A stretch of 10,531 bases of DNA from an uncultured Clostridia bacterium. Its GTDB lineage: Bacteria > Bacillota > Clostridia > Christensenellales > Borkfalkiaceae. Numbering within the stretch: the first letter of the stretch is position 1; every line of letters begins with the position of its first letter. The position numbers and the translations under genes are program-made. This document shows, in pieces, positions 1-8,978 of the stretch. The DNA is taken from positions 1 through 10,531 of the forward strand of contig CATZIC010000066.1 in NCBI GenBank assembly GCA_958419945.1, written 5' to 3'. A model generated the notes under the pieces. That model did no database searches and was not told where the DNA came from. It was given only the letters and a program-made list of their open reading frames with translations.

Positions 1-15
1 TTTACAGGTTAAAAA

Positions 16-387
16 TTACTTAGGCTTTTTAGCGCCGTATTTTGAACGAGCCTGTTTGCGTTTTGCAACGCCTGCGGTATCGAGCGTACCACGAATAATG
101 TGATATCTGACACCAGGTAAATCTCTAACCCTACCGCCCCTGATTAATACGGAGCTGTGTTCCTGAAGATTGTGACCTTCGCCGGGAATGTACACGGTAC
201 CTTCCTGCTTGTTCGTCAATCTTATCCTGGCTATCTTACGCATAGCGGAGTTAGGTTTTTTAGGCGAAGTGGTGGTAACCGAAAGGCATACGCCTCTTCT
301 TTGCGGGCAGGAATCAAGGATAGGAGCCTTGCTCTTTTCCGCCGCCGTACGTCTGCTGTGCTTGATAATCTGGTTAATTGTTGGCAT
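16..387 (-). CDS. rpsL: 30S ribosomal protein S12
   Basis: S12 sits at the decoding centre of the small ribosomal subunit and helps monitor codon-anticodon pairing. The 123-residue product has the usual family length and its hallmark segments: MPTINQ at the N terminus, PQRRGVC (28-34), the PKKPNSA loop (42-48, with Lys43), [12 protein letters not shown] (67-78), [13 protein letters not shown] (84-96) and a basic [10 protein letters not shown] end. Asp89, the residue methylthiolated by RimO in other bacteria, is present. The ATG at 387 is preceded by a strong AGGAGGT at 393-399. Two residues are odd. Position 88 is Arg (codon AGA, 124-126) where nearly all bacteria have Lys, and position 36 is Ser where Arg is usual. 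The gene follows rpoC on the same strand after a 269-base spacer that carries its own promoter; rpsG, fusA and tuf would be expected next, beyond the left edge. Confidence 0.98.
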   Translation of the reverse strand: MPTINQIIKHSRRTAAEKSKAPILDSCPQRRGVCLSVTTTSPKKPNSAMRKIARIRLTNKQEGTVYIPGEGHNLQEHSSVLIRGGRVRDLPGVRYHIIRGTLDTAGVAKRKQARSKYGAKKPK

Positions 388-421
388 GTTTTACCTCCTT
401 TTAAGATTTCGGAATATTTCT

Positions 422-445
422 GACCAAATGCCAAAAAGGCACGGT
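422..445 (-). other. small hairpin in the rpsL leader
   Basis: Read on the minus strand, TGCC and GGCA pair around a five-base T loop (429-441), with a weaker outer ACC/GGT pairing. It lies in the inferred rpsL 5' untranslated region, about 30 bases before the Shine-Dalgarno sequence. It could affect leader stability, but nothing identifies it as a known ribosomal-protein binding site. Prediction by eye only. Confidence 0.25.
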
Positions 446-506
446 TGAAATCAAAATTTAATTATAAATAGCAAAATATCGTAAAATCCTCATACCTTGC
501 CCGTAA

Positions 507-535
507 ATTCTATCATTTTTTGACCTATTAGTCAA
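507..535 (-). promoter_or_regulatory. sigma-A-type promoter for rpsL
   Basis: On the minus strand TTGACT (535-530) and TAGAAT (512-507) are separated by exactly 17 bases. Each hexamer matches the housekeeping consensus at five of six positions. A start near 500 would give a leader of about 113 bases before the rpsL ATG. This means rpsL and its downstream genes can be transcribed apart from rpoBC. The -35 box lies inside a TTTGAC-6-GTCAAA dyad (519-536). Inferred from sequence only. Confidence 0.65.
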
Positions 536-618
536 ACGAATTGACGGTTTTTATGCAGATATGCAATTCTTATTTATATATATGGTTGCCTATTTTTACG
601 ATATAAATTCTATGTTTC

Positions 619-654
619 CGTCAAAAAGGCGAAAATTGCCTTTTTGACGTTTTT
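619..654 (-). terminator. hairpin after rpoC, possible bidirectional terminator
   Basis: A 12-bp perfect stem (619-630 with 638-649) closes a seven-base loop just beyond the rpoC stop codon. For the rpoC transcript the structure reads GGC-loop-GCC followed by five T within the stem, a terminator-like layout with a weak GC core. On the plus strand the full stem is followed by five T (650-654), a better tail, although no plus-strand gene ends here. It may be a partial terminator or an RNA 3'-end stabiliser that separates rpoBC from rpsL. Confidence 0.55.
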
Positions 655-656
655 AA

Positions 657-3600
657 TTATATATCACTGTCCGTATTAGCGTTGTTAAGTTGAGGATTTA
701 ACACTTTGTAATCCTTAACGCCGGTACCTGCAGGGATAAGCTTACCGATAATTACGTTTTCCTTAAGACCGATAAGCGGATCGATCTTATTCTTAATTGC
801 AGCTTCCGTCAAAACCTTTGCGGTTTCCTGGAATGACGCTGCGGACAGGAAGCTTTCGGTAGCGAGTGCCGCTTTTGTGATACCGAGCAAAGTCCTCTTT
901 GCGGTTGCAGGTCTTAAGCCCTTGTCCATCGCCTTTTCGTTTTCCTCTTCGAAACGGATAAGGTCAACGGATTCACCGGGAAGAAGATCGGTATCGCCGC
1001 AGTTTTCTACGCGTACTTTACGAAGCATCTGACGAACGATAATTTCTACGTGTTTATCGTTGATATCAACGCCTTGCGCACGGTAAACCGACTGAACTTC
1101 ACGCAAAATGTAATCCTGAACACCTTTAACGCCTTGCGTTCTTAAAATATCCTGCGGATATACGGAACCGGAAGTAAGAATCTTACCGGGTTCTACGTAG
1201 TCGCCGGTTTTAACTTTAAGATCGGCAGAGAACGGAATTACGTAATCTTTTACGCTGTCTTTTCCTGCGCCTTCGCCCTTAACTATTACGTGGCGGAGGC
1301 CCTCTCTTTCCTCAACGGTAACCAAACCGCTGGTTTCGCAAACTACTGCCTGCCCCTTAGGACGACGAGCTTCGAACAACTCTTCGATTCTCGGCAAACC
1401 TTGGGTAATATCTTCGGTGGACGCGATACCACCGGTATGGAAGGTTCTCATGGTAAGCTGGGTACCCGGTTCACCGATGGACTGTGCGGCTATAACGCCT
1501 ACAGCCTCGCCGATGTTTACGGGCAAGTTGTTACTCATGTTCTTGCCGTAGCACTTAGCGCATACGCCGTTTTTGGAGCGGCAGGTAAAGGTACTTCTTA
1601 TAAGCACTTTATCGATACCGGCTTTGGTAATTTCCTTAGCCTGTTCTTCGGAAATCATGGTGTCGCCTTTAACGATAACTTCTCCCGCCCTTTCGTGTCC
1701 TTCGGGGTAGCAAACGTCGTCAATGGTGAAACGACCGATAATTCTGTCTTCCAAAGATTCGATAACCTTTTCCTTGTTGCCTTCGAATCCCATAATGTTG
1801 GAAATCCAAACGCCCTTCGGTTTTTCGCCCGTGCCTTCGTAGCAGTCCTCTTCACGAATGATAACGTTGTGAGATACGTCGACGAGACGTCTCGTAAGGT
1901 AACCGGAGTCCGCCGTCTTTAAAGCGGTGTCGGCAAGACCTTTTCTTCCGCCGTGGGAGGAAATGAAGTATTCCAAAACGGAAAGGCCTTCACGGAAGCA
2001 GGATTTAACAGGAATCTCTATGATCTTACCGTTAGGGTTGGTCATAAGTCCACGCATACCGACAAGTTGCTTGATCTGGTCTTTCGAACCACGCGCGCCG
2101 GAGTCTACCATCATTGTGATAGGATTGAATTTTTCGGTGTTGTTGGAGATCTGATCGGAAACTTCGTCGGTTGCTTCCGTCCAGAGATCAACGACCTTTT
2201 TATATCTTTCGTTTTCGGTAAGAAGTCCTCTTGCGTGCAGTTTGTCTACGCGCAAAACTTCTTTTTCGGCGTTTTTAAGAATTTCTTCCTTTCTTTCGGG
2301 GATATGCATATCGAAAACGCTGGTGGTTAAGCCCGCAATGGTGGAATACTTGTAACCCAAAGCCTTGATGCTATCAAGCGCTTCCGCCGCAAGCGGAGAT
2401 CCGCCGGTCTTGAAGCAGGCGTTGACGATCTTTTTAAGGTCGCCTTTTTTAACGAGTGCGTTTACTTCGAGTTCGCAATAATCTGTGGGAACTTCCCTCT
2501 TACAAAGCCCGATATTCTGAGGAATAGCACGGTTGAATATAATTCTACCCGTGGTAGTCTTTATAATTTTACTTACGGTTTCGCCGTCGGGAGTGGTTAC
2601 TATGCGACGAACGAAAATTTCGTCCTGCAAGTGAAGTTGTTTTGTCTGATAAGCGATAATGGCTTCGTCGGGGGTGTAAATACCCGCCGTGTAAAGTTCG
2701 CCGTCCTCGGTTTCGTTAAACTTAGCGTCGTATTTTTTGCCGTGTTCACGTCTTACAATGGTAAGGTAATAACAACCTAAAACCATGTCTTGTGTAGGCG
2801 ACATAACCGGTTTGCCGTCCGCAAGTTTCAAAATGTTATTGGAAGAAAGCATTAAAAATCTTGCTTCGGCTTGCGCTTCGATGGACAGAGGTACGTGAAC
2901 GGACATCTGGTCGCCGTCGAAGTCTGCGTTGAACGCACCGCAAACGAGGGGGTGAAGTTTAATTGCCCTACCTTCGATCAAAACAGGTTCAAACGCCTGA
3001 ATGGAAAGACGGTGAAGGGTAGGAGCACGGTTTAAAAGTACGGGGTGGTCTTTAATGACGTTTTCCAAAATTTCCCATACGCAGGGTTTCATTCTTTCTA
3101 CCGTACGTTTAGCGCTCTTTATATTGTGGCATTGGTTGTTTTCAACCAACTTTTTCATGACGAAGGGCTTGAAAAGTTCGATTGCCATTTCCTTAGGCAA
3201 ACCGCACTGATAAAGCTTGAGTTCAGGACCTACGACGATAACCGAACGACCGGAATAGTCGACACGTTTACCCAAAAGGTTCTGTCTGAAACGACCTTGT
3301 TTACCTTTGAGCATGCCGGAAAGGGACTTAAGATCACGGTTGCCCGCACCCGAAACCGCTTTACCACGACGACCGTTATCGATAAGTGCGTCGACGGCTT
3401 CCTGTAACATTCTCTTTTCGTTTCTTATAATGATATCGGGCGCGCCCAATTCCATAAGCTTACGAAGTCTGTTGTTACGGTTTATAACTCTGCGGTATAA
3501 ATCGTTAAGGTCGCTCGTTGCGAATCTGCCGCCTTCCAGCGGAACCATAGGACGAAGTTCGGGAGGAATAACGGGGATAACGTCCAAAATCATCCATTCG

Positions 3601-4274
3601 GGACGGTTTCCGCTGCGGCGGAAGGCTTCCAAAATGTCCAACCTTTTAACCGCTTTAACCCTCTTTTGTCCGGAAGGACTGGTAGAGATAATTTTTCTTA
3701 CTTCTTCGACTTCTTTATCGAGGTCTACTGCCATCAAAAGTTCCTTAATGGCTTCAGCGCCCATGCCTGCCTTAAAGGAATTGTAGCCGTACTTTTCGAT
3801 GGCTTCGTCTCTTTGTTTGTCGTTGATTACTTCTTTATAGGTAAATTCCGTAGAACCCGGATCCAAAACGACGAAACTTGCAAAGTATAAAACCTGTTCG
3901 AGGTGCTTAGGACTCATATCGAGAACTAAACCGATCCTCGAAGGAACGCCCCTGAAATACCAAATGTGGGAAACGGGGGCTGCAAGTTCGATGTGGCCCA
4001 TACGCTCACGCCTTACTTTGGAACGGGTAACTTCTACGCCGCATTTATCGCAGATAACGCCTTTATAGCGAATTCTTTTATATTTACCGCAATGACATTC
4101 CCAATCCTTGGTCGGCCCGAATATCCTTTCGCAGAAAAGGCCGTCCTTTTCAGGCTTTTGGGTGCGGTAGTTAATGGTTTCGGGCTTGGTTACCTCGCCG
4201 TATGACCATCCTCTGATTTTTTCAGGAGAAGCAACGCCTATCTGAATGGCGTCGAAATTGTTAAGTTCAAACAT
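657..4274 (-). CDS. rpoC: DNA-directed RNA polymerase subunit beta'
   Basis: This is the catalytic beta' subunit of RNA polymerase, which acts with beta, alpha2, omega and a sigma factor. Visible motifs in order: first zinc site Cys60, Cys62, Cys75, Cys78; the clamp/switch helix [12 protein letters not shown] (87-98); the active-site NADFDGD (449-455), whose three Asp bind the catalytic magnesium; the bridge helix (about 763-800); the second zinc site Cys811, Cys898, Cys905, Cys908; and trigger-loop residues around TMRTFHTGG (941-949). At 1205 residues it has the length of Gram-positive forms and lacks the large trigger-loop insertion of gamma-proteobacteria. The ATG at 4274 follows a GGGAGG ribosome binding site with about nine bases of spacing. 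It starts 17 bases after the rpoB stop, so the two are surely co-transcribed. Residue 84 is Arg, a position reported to matter for fidaxomicin binding. Confidence 0.99.
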   Translation of the reverse strand: MFELNNFDAIQIGVASPEKIRGWSYGEVTKPETINYRTQKPEKDGLFCERIFGPTKDWECHCGKYKRIRYKGVICDKCGVEVTRSKVRRERMGHIELAAPVSHIWYFRGVPSRIGLVLDMSPKHLEQVLYFASFVVLDPGSTEFTYKEVINDKQRDEAIEKYGYNSFKAGMGAEAIKELLMAVDLDKEVEEVRKIISTSPSGQKRVKAVKRLDILEAFRRSGNRPEWMILDVIPVIPPELRPMVPLEGGRFATSDLNDLYRRVINRNNRLRKLMELGAPDIIIRNEKRMLQEAVDALIDNGRRGKAVSGAGNRDLKSLSGMLKGKQGRFRQNLLGKRVDYSGRSVIVVGPELKLYQCGLPKEMAIELFKPFVMKKLVENNQCHNIKSAKRTVERMKPCVWEILENVIKDHPVLLNRAPTLHRLSIQAFEPVLIEGRAIKLHPLVCGAFNADFDGDQMSVHVPLSIEAQAEARFLMLSSNNILKLADGKPVMSPTQDMVLGCYYLTIVRREHGKKYDAKFNETEDGELYTAGIYTPDEAIIAYQTKQLHLQDEIFVRRIVTTPDGETVSKIIKTTTGRIIFNRAIPQNIGLCKREVPTDYCELEVNALVKKGDLKKIVNACFKTGGSPLAAEALDSIKALGYKYSTIAGLTTSVFDMHIPERKEEILKNAEKEVLRVDKLHARGLLTENERYKKVVDLWTEATDEVSDQISNNTEKFNPITMMVDSGARGSKDQIKQLVGMRGLMTNPNGKIIEIPVKSCFREGLSVLEYFISSHGGRKGLADTALKTADSGYLTRRLVDVSHNVIIREEDCYEGTGEKPKGVWISNIMGFEGNKEKVIESLEDRIIGRFTIDDVCYPEGHERAGEVIVKGDTMISEEQAKEITKAGIDKVLIRSTFTCRSKNGVCAKCYGKNMSNNLPVNIGEAVGVIAAQSIGEPGTQLTMRTFHTGGIASTEDITQGLPRIEELFEARRPKGQAVVCETSGLVTVEEREGLRHVIVKGEGAGKDSVKDYVIPFSADLKVKTGDYVEPGKILTSGSVYPQDILRTQGVKGVQDYILREVQSVYRAQGVDINDKHVEIIVRQMLRKVRVENCGDTDLLPGESVDLIRFEEENEKAMDKGLRPATAKRTLLGITKAALATESFLSAASFQETAKVLTEAAIKNKIDPLIGLKENVIIGKLIPAGTGVKDYKVLNPQLNNANTDSDI

Positions 4275-4291
4275 ATATTACTGCCTCCCTA

Positions 4292-7200
4292 TTAGTTATT
4301 GTCGTCGAAATCGTCGTCCAAAAGATCGAGATTGTCAAGATTTTCGAGATCGTCGTAGTCGTCGTCCAAAAGATCGTCGCTTGTGAAGTTTTCGAGATCG
4401 TTATCGTCGAGACCGAATTCTTCTTCGTCGAATAGCGTAGTATCCGTGGAGTCTTCTTCTGCGGCAGTATCGTCTTCGATACCGAGATCGACGCTTTCAG
4501 TCTTTTCTCTTTCGGTAACAACCATTCTTTCGTCGATTTCGTCGTCTTCGAGTTCTTTAAGAGAGATTTCGTCGCCCGTTTCGGTAAGAACCTTCATATC
4601 GAGAGCAAGGGACTGAAGTTCCTTCAAAAGAACCTTAAAGGATGCGGGGATACCCGGTTCGGAGTTGTCGTCGCCCTTGTTTACAATGGAATCGTAGGTC
4701 TTTCTTCTGCCCACGATATCGTCCGACTTGACGGTTAAAATTTCCTGCAAAATGTGGGCTGCGCCATAAGCTTCCAACGCCCAAACTTCCATTTCGCCGA
4801 AACGCTGTCCGCCGAACTGCGCTTTACCACCCAAAGGCTGTTGGGTTACAAGCGAGTACGGACCCGTGGATCTTGCGTGAATCTTATCGTCGACAAGATG
4901 GTGCAGTTTGATCATGTACATCTGACCGACCGTGGAACGGTTTTCGAAAGGTTCACCCGTTCTGCCGTCGTAAAGCTGGATTTTGCCGTCTACTTCGCCG
5001 TCGGGGTTTACAATCTGATTTTCCGCAAGAAGTTGTTTAATTTCTTCACCCGTTGCACCGTCGAATACGGGGGTTGCGATCTTCCAACCGAGCTGTTTGC
5101 ATACGAGGCCCAAGTGTACTTCGAGCACCTGACCGATGTTCATACGGGAAGGAACGCCCAACGGGTTTAAAAGAATCTGTAACGGTGTACCGTCTGCTAA
5201 GAACGGCATATCGTATCTCGGTAAAACTCTCGAGATAACGCCCTTATTGCCGTGGCGGCCCGCCATTTTATCGCCGACGGAAATCTTACGCTTCTGAGCA
5301 ATGTAAACCCTTACGAGTTTATTAACGCCGGGCGCAAGTTCGTCTTTGTTTTCTCTTGTAAATATTTTTACGTCTACTACGATACCGCTTTCACCGTGGG
5401 GTACACGCAAAGAAGTATCTCTTACCTCTCTCGCCTTTTCGCCAAAGATGGCACGAAGCAATCTTTCTTCCGGCGTAAGTTCGGTTTCGCCCTTAGGCGT
5501 AACCTTACCGACGAGGATATCGCCGCTCATAACCTCTGCACCGATTCTAATAATACCGTCGGAATCGAGGTCTTTTAGTGCGTCGTCGCCGACGTTGGGG
5601 ATTTCACGGGTGATTTCCTCTTCGCCGAGTTTGGTATCACGTGCTTCGGTTTCGTGTTCTTCGATATGAATGGAAGTGAACACGTCGTCCTGAACGAGTT
5701 CTTCGGAAAGTAGTATTGCGTCTTCGTAGTTATAACCTTCCCAGGTCATGAAGCCGATGAGAATGTTTCTGCCGAGTGCAAGTTCGCCGTTAGAGGTTGC
5801 AGGACCGTCCGCAAGCACGTCGCCCGTTTTAACCTTATCCCCCGTGGAAACGATGGGACGTTGGTTGATACAGGTTCCCTGGTTGGAACGCTGGAATTTT
5901 TTAAGTTCGTAAACGTGGTCCACACCGTCGTCGTCGGTAACGACAATCTTGTCGCCGCAAGCCGATTTAACCACGCCCGATTCCTTGGCTATAATCATTA
6001 CGCCGGAATCGTATGCTATTTTCGATTCGATACCCGTACCGACTATTGCGTTTTCGGGTTTTAAAAGAGGTACTGCCTGACGTTGCATGTTGGAACCCAT
6101 CAGCGTTCTGTGAGTATCGTCGCTTTCCAGGAAAGGAATAAGCGCGGTAGCAACGGAAACGAGCTGCATAGGAGATACGTCCATGTAGTCGATAAGGCTT
6201 CTGTCGACTTCGGTGATTTCCTCTCTGTGACGGCAGGAAACACGTTCGTTCAAGAATCTGCCTTGATCGTCCAACGGTTCGTTAGCCTGTGCGACGATAA
6301 ATTCGTCCTCTTCGTCCGCAGTAAGATATCTTACGTCGTCGGTAACGACGCCGGTTTCTTTGTCTACACGTCTATACGGCGCTTCGATAAAGCCGTATTC
6401 GTTTACCTTTGCGTAGGTTGTAAGCGAGGAAATAAGACCGATGTTCTGACCTTCAGGCGTTTCGATAGGGCACATTCTGCCGTAGTGCGTGTAGTGAACG
6501 TCGCGGACTTCAAACGTTGCCCTTTCTCTGTTCAAACCGCCGGGGCCCAAAGCGGAAAGTTTCCTCTTATGGGTAAGTTCTGCAATGGGGTTGGTCTGAT
6601 CCATGAATTGAGATAACTGCGAAGAACCGAAGAATTCCTTGATTGCGGAATTTACAGGTCTTATGTTGATAAGTCCTTGCGGAGTAACTTCCTTCGGATC
6701 CTGCGTCGCCATTCTTTCTTTTATAAGTCTTTCGAGCCTTGCAATACCGATTCTGAATTGGTTCTGCAAAAGTTCGCCGACCGAACGTACACGACGGTTT
6801 CCCAAGTGGTCAATATTGTCTACTTCGCCGATGCCGTAGCAAAGGTCGAGGTTTACGGATATGGACGCAACGATATCGTCTACGGTGATATGTTTATGGT
6901 TCAGTACGTTAAGTAAAGGCTTAACGGTTTTCTTTCTTTCGGCATCGAGTTTTTCGTTGATGCCCTCTTCCAAAATCTTGAAGAACTCAACGCAGGCAAC
7001 GACGAATTTTCTTCTCTGTTCCTTGCGTTTTTCCGCGTTCTTTTTGGTTTCCGGTTTTTCTTCGGTGCCGTCGTCCTGAGTTTCTTCGGTGTAGTGAATG
7101 GCGTTAATCTCGTTTATGAGTTTTTCGCCTGCGTCTTCTACGCCGATCTCTTTCGCGAGGTCTTTAACCTGTTCCGCAAACTTAAGGGAAGGATAGTGAA

Positions 7201-8287
7201 TGGTGTCGATAAGTCCGAAAAATCTCGGATTTGAGCCGGTAACCGCTTTGAAGCTTACGGTGTTGTTTGCGATAACTCTGTGTTTTACGCCGGCAGCCAA
7301 AACGTCGATTTCGTTTACGCCTGCGTCACGGATTTCGACAGCCTTTTCACGAGTGATAACTTCGCCTTTGGTTGCCAAAACTTCGCCGTCGGCGGAAATA
7401 ACGTCTTCGGCAAGAGTAAGCCCTGCGATACGAGCGGCAAGATTCAAACGTTTGTTGAATTTGTAACGGCCTACTTTAGCAAGGTCGTAACGACGAGGAT
7501 CGAAGAAAACGTTTCTCAAATTGATTTTAACCGCTTCGTCGTTGGGAACTTCGCCGGGACGGAGACGGCGGTAAAGTTCGTACAAACCTTCCTTTACCGT
7601 TTTGGTGTTATCCTTTTCGATGGTGGACTTAATGTATTCGTCGCCGCCGAAAAGATCTGTAATTTCCTTATTTGATTCGAAGCCGAGGGCACGCAAAAGG
7701 ACGCTGACCTGAAGCTTACGCGTTCTGTCAACCTTTATCCACAAAACCTTTTGGTTATCCTGCTCGAGTTCGAGCCATGCGCCACGGTTCGGAATAACCG
7801 TGGTGTTATATAATTTTTTACCGGATTTATCGAATTCGAATCCGTTATAAACGCCGGGTGAACGAACAAGCTGGGAGACTATAACCCTTTCCGCACCGTT
7901 GATGATGAACGAGCCGTTGTCCGTCATTTTGGGGATATCACCCATAAAGACGTCCTGATTTATTATGTCGCCGGTGATTTTGTTTACAAGCCTTACGTTT
8001 ACCCTCAAAGGAATGGCATAGGTTGCATCACGATCACGGCATTCTTTTTCACTGTACTTGGGCTTGTCAATCAGTTTGTGGTCCAGAAAATAGAGTTCAA
8101 AACGGTCAGAGAAGTCGGTTATCGGCGAGAAATCCTCAAAAACTTCCGCAATACCTTCGTCTATGAAAGATTGATAGGAGTCCTTTTGTACTTCTACGAG
8201 GTTGGGCATTTCTTGTGAACCCTTAATGCGTGAGAAAGTTTTTCTTTCTACGTTTCCGAACATCGCTGACGGTAAATTTCGTGTCAT
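4292..8287 (-). CDS. rpoB: DNA-directed RNA polymerase subunit beta
   Basis: This is the beta subunit of RNA polymerase, forming half of the catalytic cleft and the rifampicin pocket. Conserved landmarks: the N-terminal [14 protein letters not shown] (28-41), [17 protein letters not shown] (129-145), IDHLGNRR (492-499), the rifampicin region 554-583, [12 protein letters not shown] (1006-1017, with the two active-site lysines 1007 and 1015) and the C-terminal [20 protein letters not shown] (1158-1177). At 1331 residues it is well over 100 longer than B. subtilis beta as I recall it. The excess lies in a charged insertion (about 350-460) and an acidic tail (about 1246-1331). In the rifampicin pocket the equivalents of E. 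coli Q513, D516, H526 and S531 are kept (560, 563, 573, 578), while R529 is Lys576. The ATG at 8287 has AAAGGAG eight bases upstream. It leads the rpoB-rpoC transcript and is not preceded by rplJ/rplL. Confidence 0.99.
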   Translation of the reverse strand: MTRNLPSAMFGNVERKTFSRIKGSQEMPNLVEVQKDSYQSFIDEGIAEVFEDFSPITDFSDRFELYFLDHKLIDKPKYSEKECRDRDATYAIPLRVNVRLVNKITGDIINQDVFMGDIPKMTDNGSFIINGAERVIVSQLVRSPGVYNGFEFDKSGKKLYNTTVIPNRGAWLELEQDNQKVLWIKVDRTRKLQVSVLLRALGFESNKEITDLFGGDEYIKSTIEKDNTKTVKEGLYELYRRLRPGEVPNDEAVKINLRNVFFDPRRYDLAKVGRYKFNKRLNLAARIAGLTLAEDVISADGEVLATKGEVITREKAVEIRDAGVNEIDVLAAGVKHRVIANNTVSFKAVTGSNPRFFGLIDTIHYPSLKFAEQVKDLAKEIGVEDAGEKLINEINAIHYTEETQDDGTEEKPETKKNAEKRKEQRRKFVVACVEFFKILEEGINEKLDAERKKTVKPLLNVLNHKHITVDDIVASISVNLDLCYGIGEVDNIDHLGNRRVRSVGELLQNQFRIGIARLERLIKERMATQDPKEVTPQGLINIRPVNSAIKEFFGSSQLSQFMDQTNPIAELTHKRKLSALGPGGLNRERATFEVRDVHYTHYGRMCPIETPEGQNIGLISSLTTYAKVNEYGFIEAPYRRVDKETGVVTDDVRYLTADEEDEFIVAQANEPLDDQGRFLNERVSCRHREEITEVDRSLIDYMDVSPMQLVSVATALIPFLESDDTHRTLMGSNMQRQAVPLLKPENAIVGTGIESKIAYDSGVMIIAKESGVVKSACGDKIVVTDDDGVDHVYELKKFQRSNQGTCINQRPIVSTGDKVKTGDVLADGPATSNGELALGRNILIGFMTWEGYNYEDAILLSEELVQDDVFTSIHIEEHETEARDTKLGEEEITREIPNVGDDALKDLDSDGIIRIGAEVMSGDILVGKVTPKGETELTPEERLLRAIFGEKAREVRDTSLRVPHGESGIVVDVKIFTRENKDELAPGVNKLVRVYIAQKRKISVGDKMAGRHGNKGVISRVLPRYDMPFLADGTPLQILLNPLGVPSRMNIGQVLEVHLGLVCKQLGWKIATPVFDGATGEEIKQLLAENQIVNPDGEVDGKIQLYDGRTGEPFENRSTVGQMYMIKLHHLVDDKIHARSTGPYSLVTQQPLGGKAQFGGQRFGEMEVWALEAYGAAHILQEILTVKSDDIVGRRKTYDSIVNKGDDNSEPGIPASFKVLLKELQSLALDMKVLTETGDEISLKELEDDEIDERMVVTEREKTESVDLGIEDDTAAEEDSTDTTLFDEEEFGLDDNDLENFTSDDLLDDDYDDLENLDNLDLLDDDFDDNN
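4311..4406 (-). repeat. 48-bp in-frame tandem repeat in the rpoB 3' end
   Basis: Two adjacent 48-bp units (4311-4358 and 4359-4406) share an exact 18-base block (4311-4328 and 4359-4376) and an exact 12-base block (4341-4352 and 4389-4400), both offset by 48. In protein terms this is a 16-residue repeat covering beta residues 1294-1309 and 1310-1325, and a third partial copy DFDDNN ends the protein. The units are dominated by Asp, Leu and Asn. Confidence 0.85.
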
Positions 8288-8484
8288 TAGCTTCGCTCCT
8301 TTTTTGAAAAAATGCTACTTATCAATTGCTTTTTTGCACAATATGTTGTATAATGGCAAAGTAAATTACACAAAAACTTGTGTTTTTTACACGCAGCAGT
8401 GCAAAATTCCACATATTTTCGGCTATTTTTTCCCGCCGAAAATTCGGGAACAATGCTTCTTCACATATTGCGGCATTATAGCAT
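8288..8484 (-). other. structured rpoB leader (5' untranslated region)
   Basis: The inferred transcript start lies about 197 bases before the rpoB ATG. The leader holds two clear inverted repeats. One is at 8361-8390: an outer GTAAA/TTTAC stem, an internal TT/TT mismatch, then ACACAA/TTGTGT around a four-base loop. The other is at 8430-8450: TTCCCG/CGGGAA with a nine-base loop. On the minus strand neither is followed by a T tract, so neither looks like a simple intrinsic attenuator. On the plus strand the first is followed by six T. No known riboswitch or ribosomal-protein leader is recognised, and no gene is seen here. Confidence 0.4.
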
Positions 8485-8490
8485 TGATAT

Positions 8491-8519
8491 ATTATAATCT
8501 TTCAAAAAGCGCCTGTCAA
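8491..8519 (-). promoter_or_regulatory. consensus sigma-A promoter for rpoBC
   Basis: Minus-strand TTGACA (8519-8514) and TATAAT (8496-8491) are perfect consensus hexamers with a 17-base spacer. Transcription would start near 8484. A perfect housekeeping promoter fits the need for high rpoBC expression once the genes are separated from the upstream ribosomal-protein operon. Confidence 0.85.
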
Positions 8520-8548
8520 GCAAAACGGGCACATATTTTATATTTTTA

Positions 8549-8554
8549 TATAAT
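8549..8554 (+). promoter_or_regulatory. possible -10 box for rqcP
   Basis: TATAAT on the plus strand sits 26 bases before the rqcP ATG, in an extremely AT-rich stretch. The matching -35 at 17 bases (CGGGCA, 8526-8531) is poor. It lies back to back with the rpoB promoter. An alternative plus-strand pair (TTGCTT at 8326, TATAAT at 8349) is further upstream, inside the rpoB leader. Confidence 0.3.
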
Positions 8555-8580
8555 AAAATAAAAAAATAATAGGGCAAAAA

Positions 8581-8820
8581 ATGAGAATCGACAAATTTCT
8601 GAAAGTTTCACGAATATTAAAAAGACGAACCGTCGCAGCCGACGCCTGCAAGGGCGGAAAAGTTATGGTTTTCGGCAAGGAAGTAAAGCCCTCTTACTCT
8701 TTAAAGGTCGGCGACGAGGTGGAAATCCGTTTCGGAAACGGCTCGGTAAAATTCAGAGTGCTCGCGTTAAAAGAAACGGTTAAAAAGGACGAAGCTGAAA
8801 CCTTGTACGAAATTTTGTAA
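8581..8820 (+). CDS. rqcP: RqcP-like S4-domain RNA-binding protein
   Basis: A 79-residue protein made almost entirely of one S4 RNA-binding domain. MRIDKFLKVSRILKRRT at the N terminus and the KVGDEVEIRFG strand (42-52) closely match B. subtilis RqcP (YabO), which is slightly longer. In Bacillota RqcP works with RqcH on stalled 50S subunits, supporting addition of C-terminal alanine tails to incomplete peptides so that they are degraded; it acts in the cytoplasm on the peptidyl-tRNA/23S rRNA surface. The basic KRRT segment (14-17) is the expected RNA-contact region. The ATG at 8581 has only a weak AGGG (8571-8574) upstream. In B. subtilis the gene sits in the mazG-yabN-yabO-yabP-yabQ cluster; here it stands alone, divergent from rpoB. 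Other S4 proteins (the heat-shock Hsp15 family) are related, but the length and N-terminal match favour RqcP. Confidence 0.9.
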   Translation: MRIDKFLKVSRILKRRTVAADACKGGKVMVFGKEVKPSYSLKVGDEVEIRFGNGSVKFRVLALKETVKKDEAETLYEIL

Positions 8821-8930
8821 TTTTATTCTTTTTGCCATTTGAATTTTTGGGTGCGTTTTACGGCTTGTTGCGAGCGCACGGCGGCATTTTATCAGACAAA
8901 AAACCGTTTTGCATTTTGTTATTTACCACC

Positions 8931-8956
8931 AAAAACCGGCTTATAGGCGGGTTTTT
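8931..8956 (+). terminator. terminator-like hairpin between rqcP and ispDF
   Basis: An imperfect inverted repeat, AAAAACCGGC against GGCGGGTTTTT with a loop of about five bases and one mismatch, ends in five T. It lies 110 bases after the rqcP stop and just before the ispDF ribosome binding site, so it could end the rqcP transcript. Such closeness to the next gene also allows a leader structure. The rest of 8821-8978 shows no gene. Confidence 0.5.
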
Positions 8957-8978
8957 ATGATTTAGGGGGGCAAAAAAA

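Noticed and set aside
1290..1922. 210-codon open frame on the plus strand inside rpoC
   Set aside because: It is antisense to strongly conserved beta' coding sequence, has no ribosome binding site and resembles no protein family; a by-product of codon bias.
4267..4521. 84-codon minus-strand frame overlapping the rpoB 3' end
   Set aside because: A frame-shifted reading of the Asp-rich repeat that gives a low-complexity Thr/Ile/Ser protein; the repeat explains it.
6083..6616. 177-codon plus-strand open frame inside rpoB
   Set aside because: Antisense to conserved beta sequence including the rifampicin region; no independent coding signal.
6554..6634. Classical rifampicin-resistance mutation in rpoB
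   Set aside because: Equivalents of Q513, D516, H526 and S531 are all wild type; only the conservative R529-to-Lys change is present.
8326..8354. Plus-strand promoter TTGCTT-17-TATAAT
   Set aside because: It lies over 220 bases before rqcP inside the rpoB leader, the -35 matches only three of six bases, and a hairpin with six T follows within 40 bases.
8851..8879. GTGCG/CGCAC inverted repeat after rqcP
   Set aside because: Only five base pairs with a 19-base loop and no T tract; likely chance.
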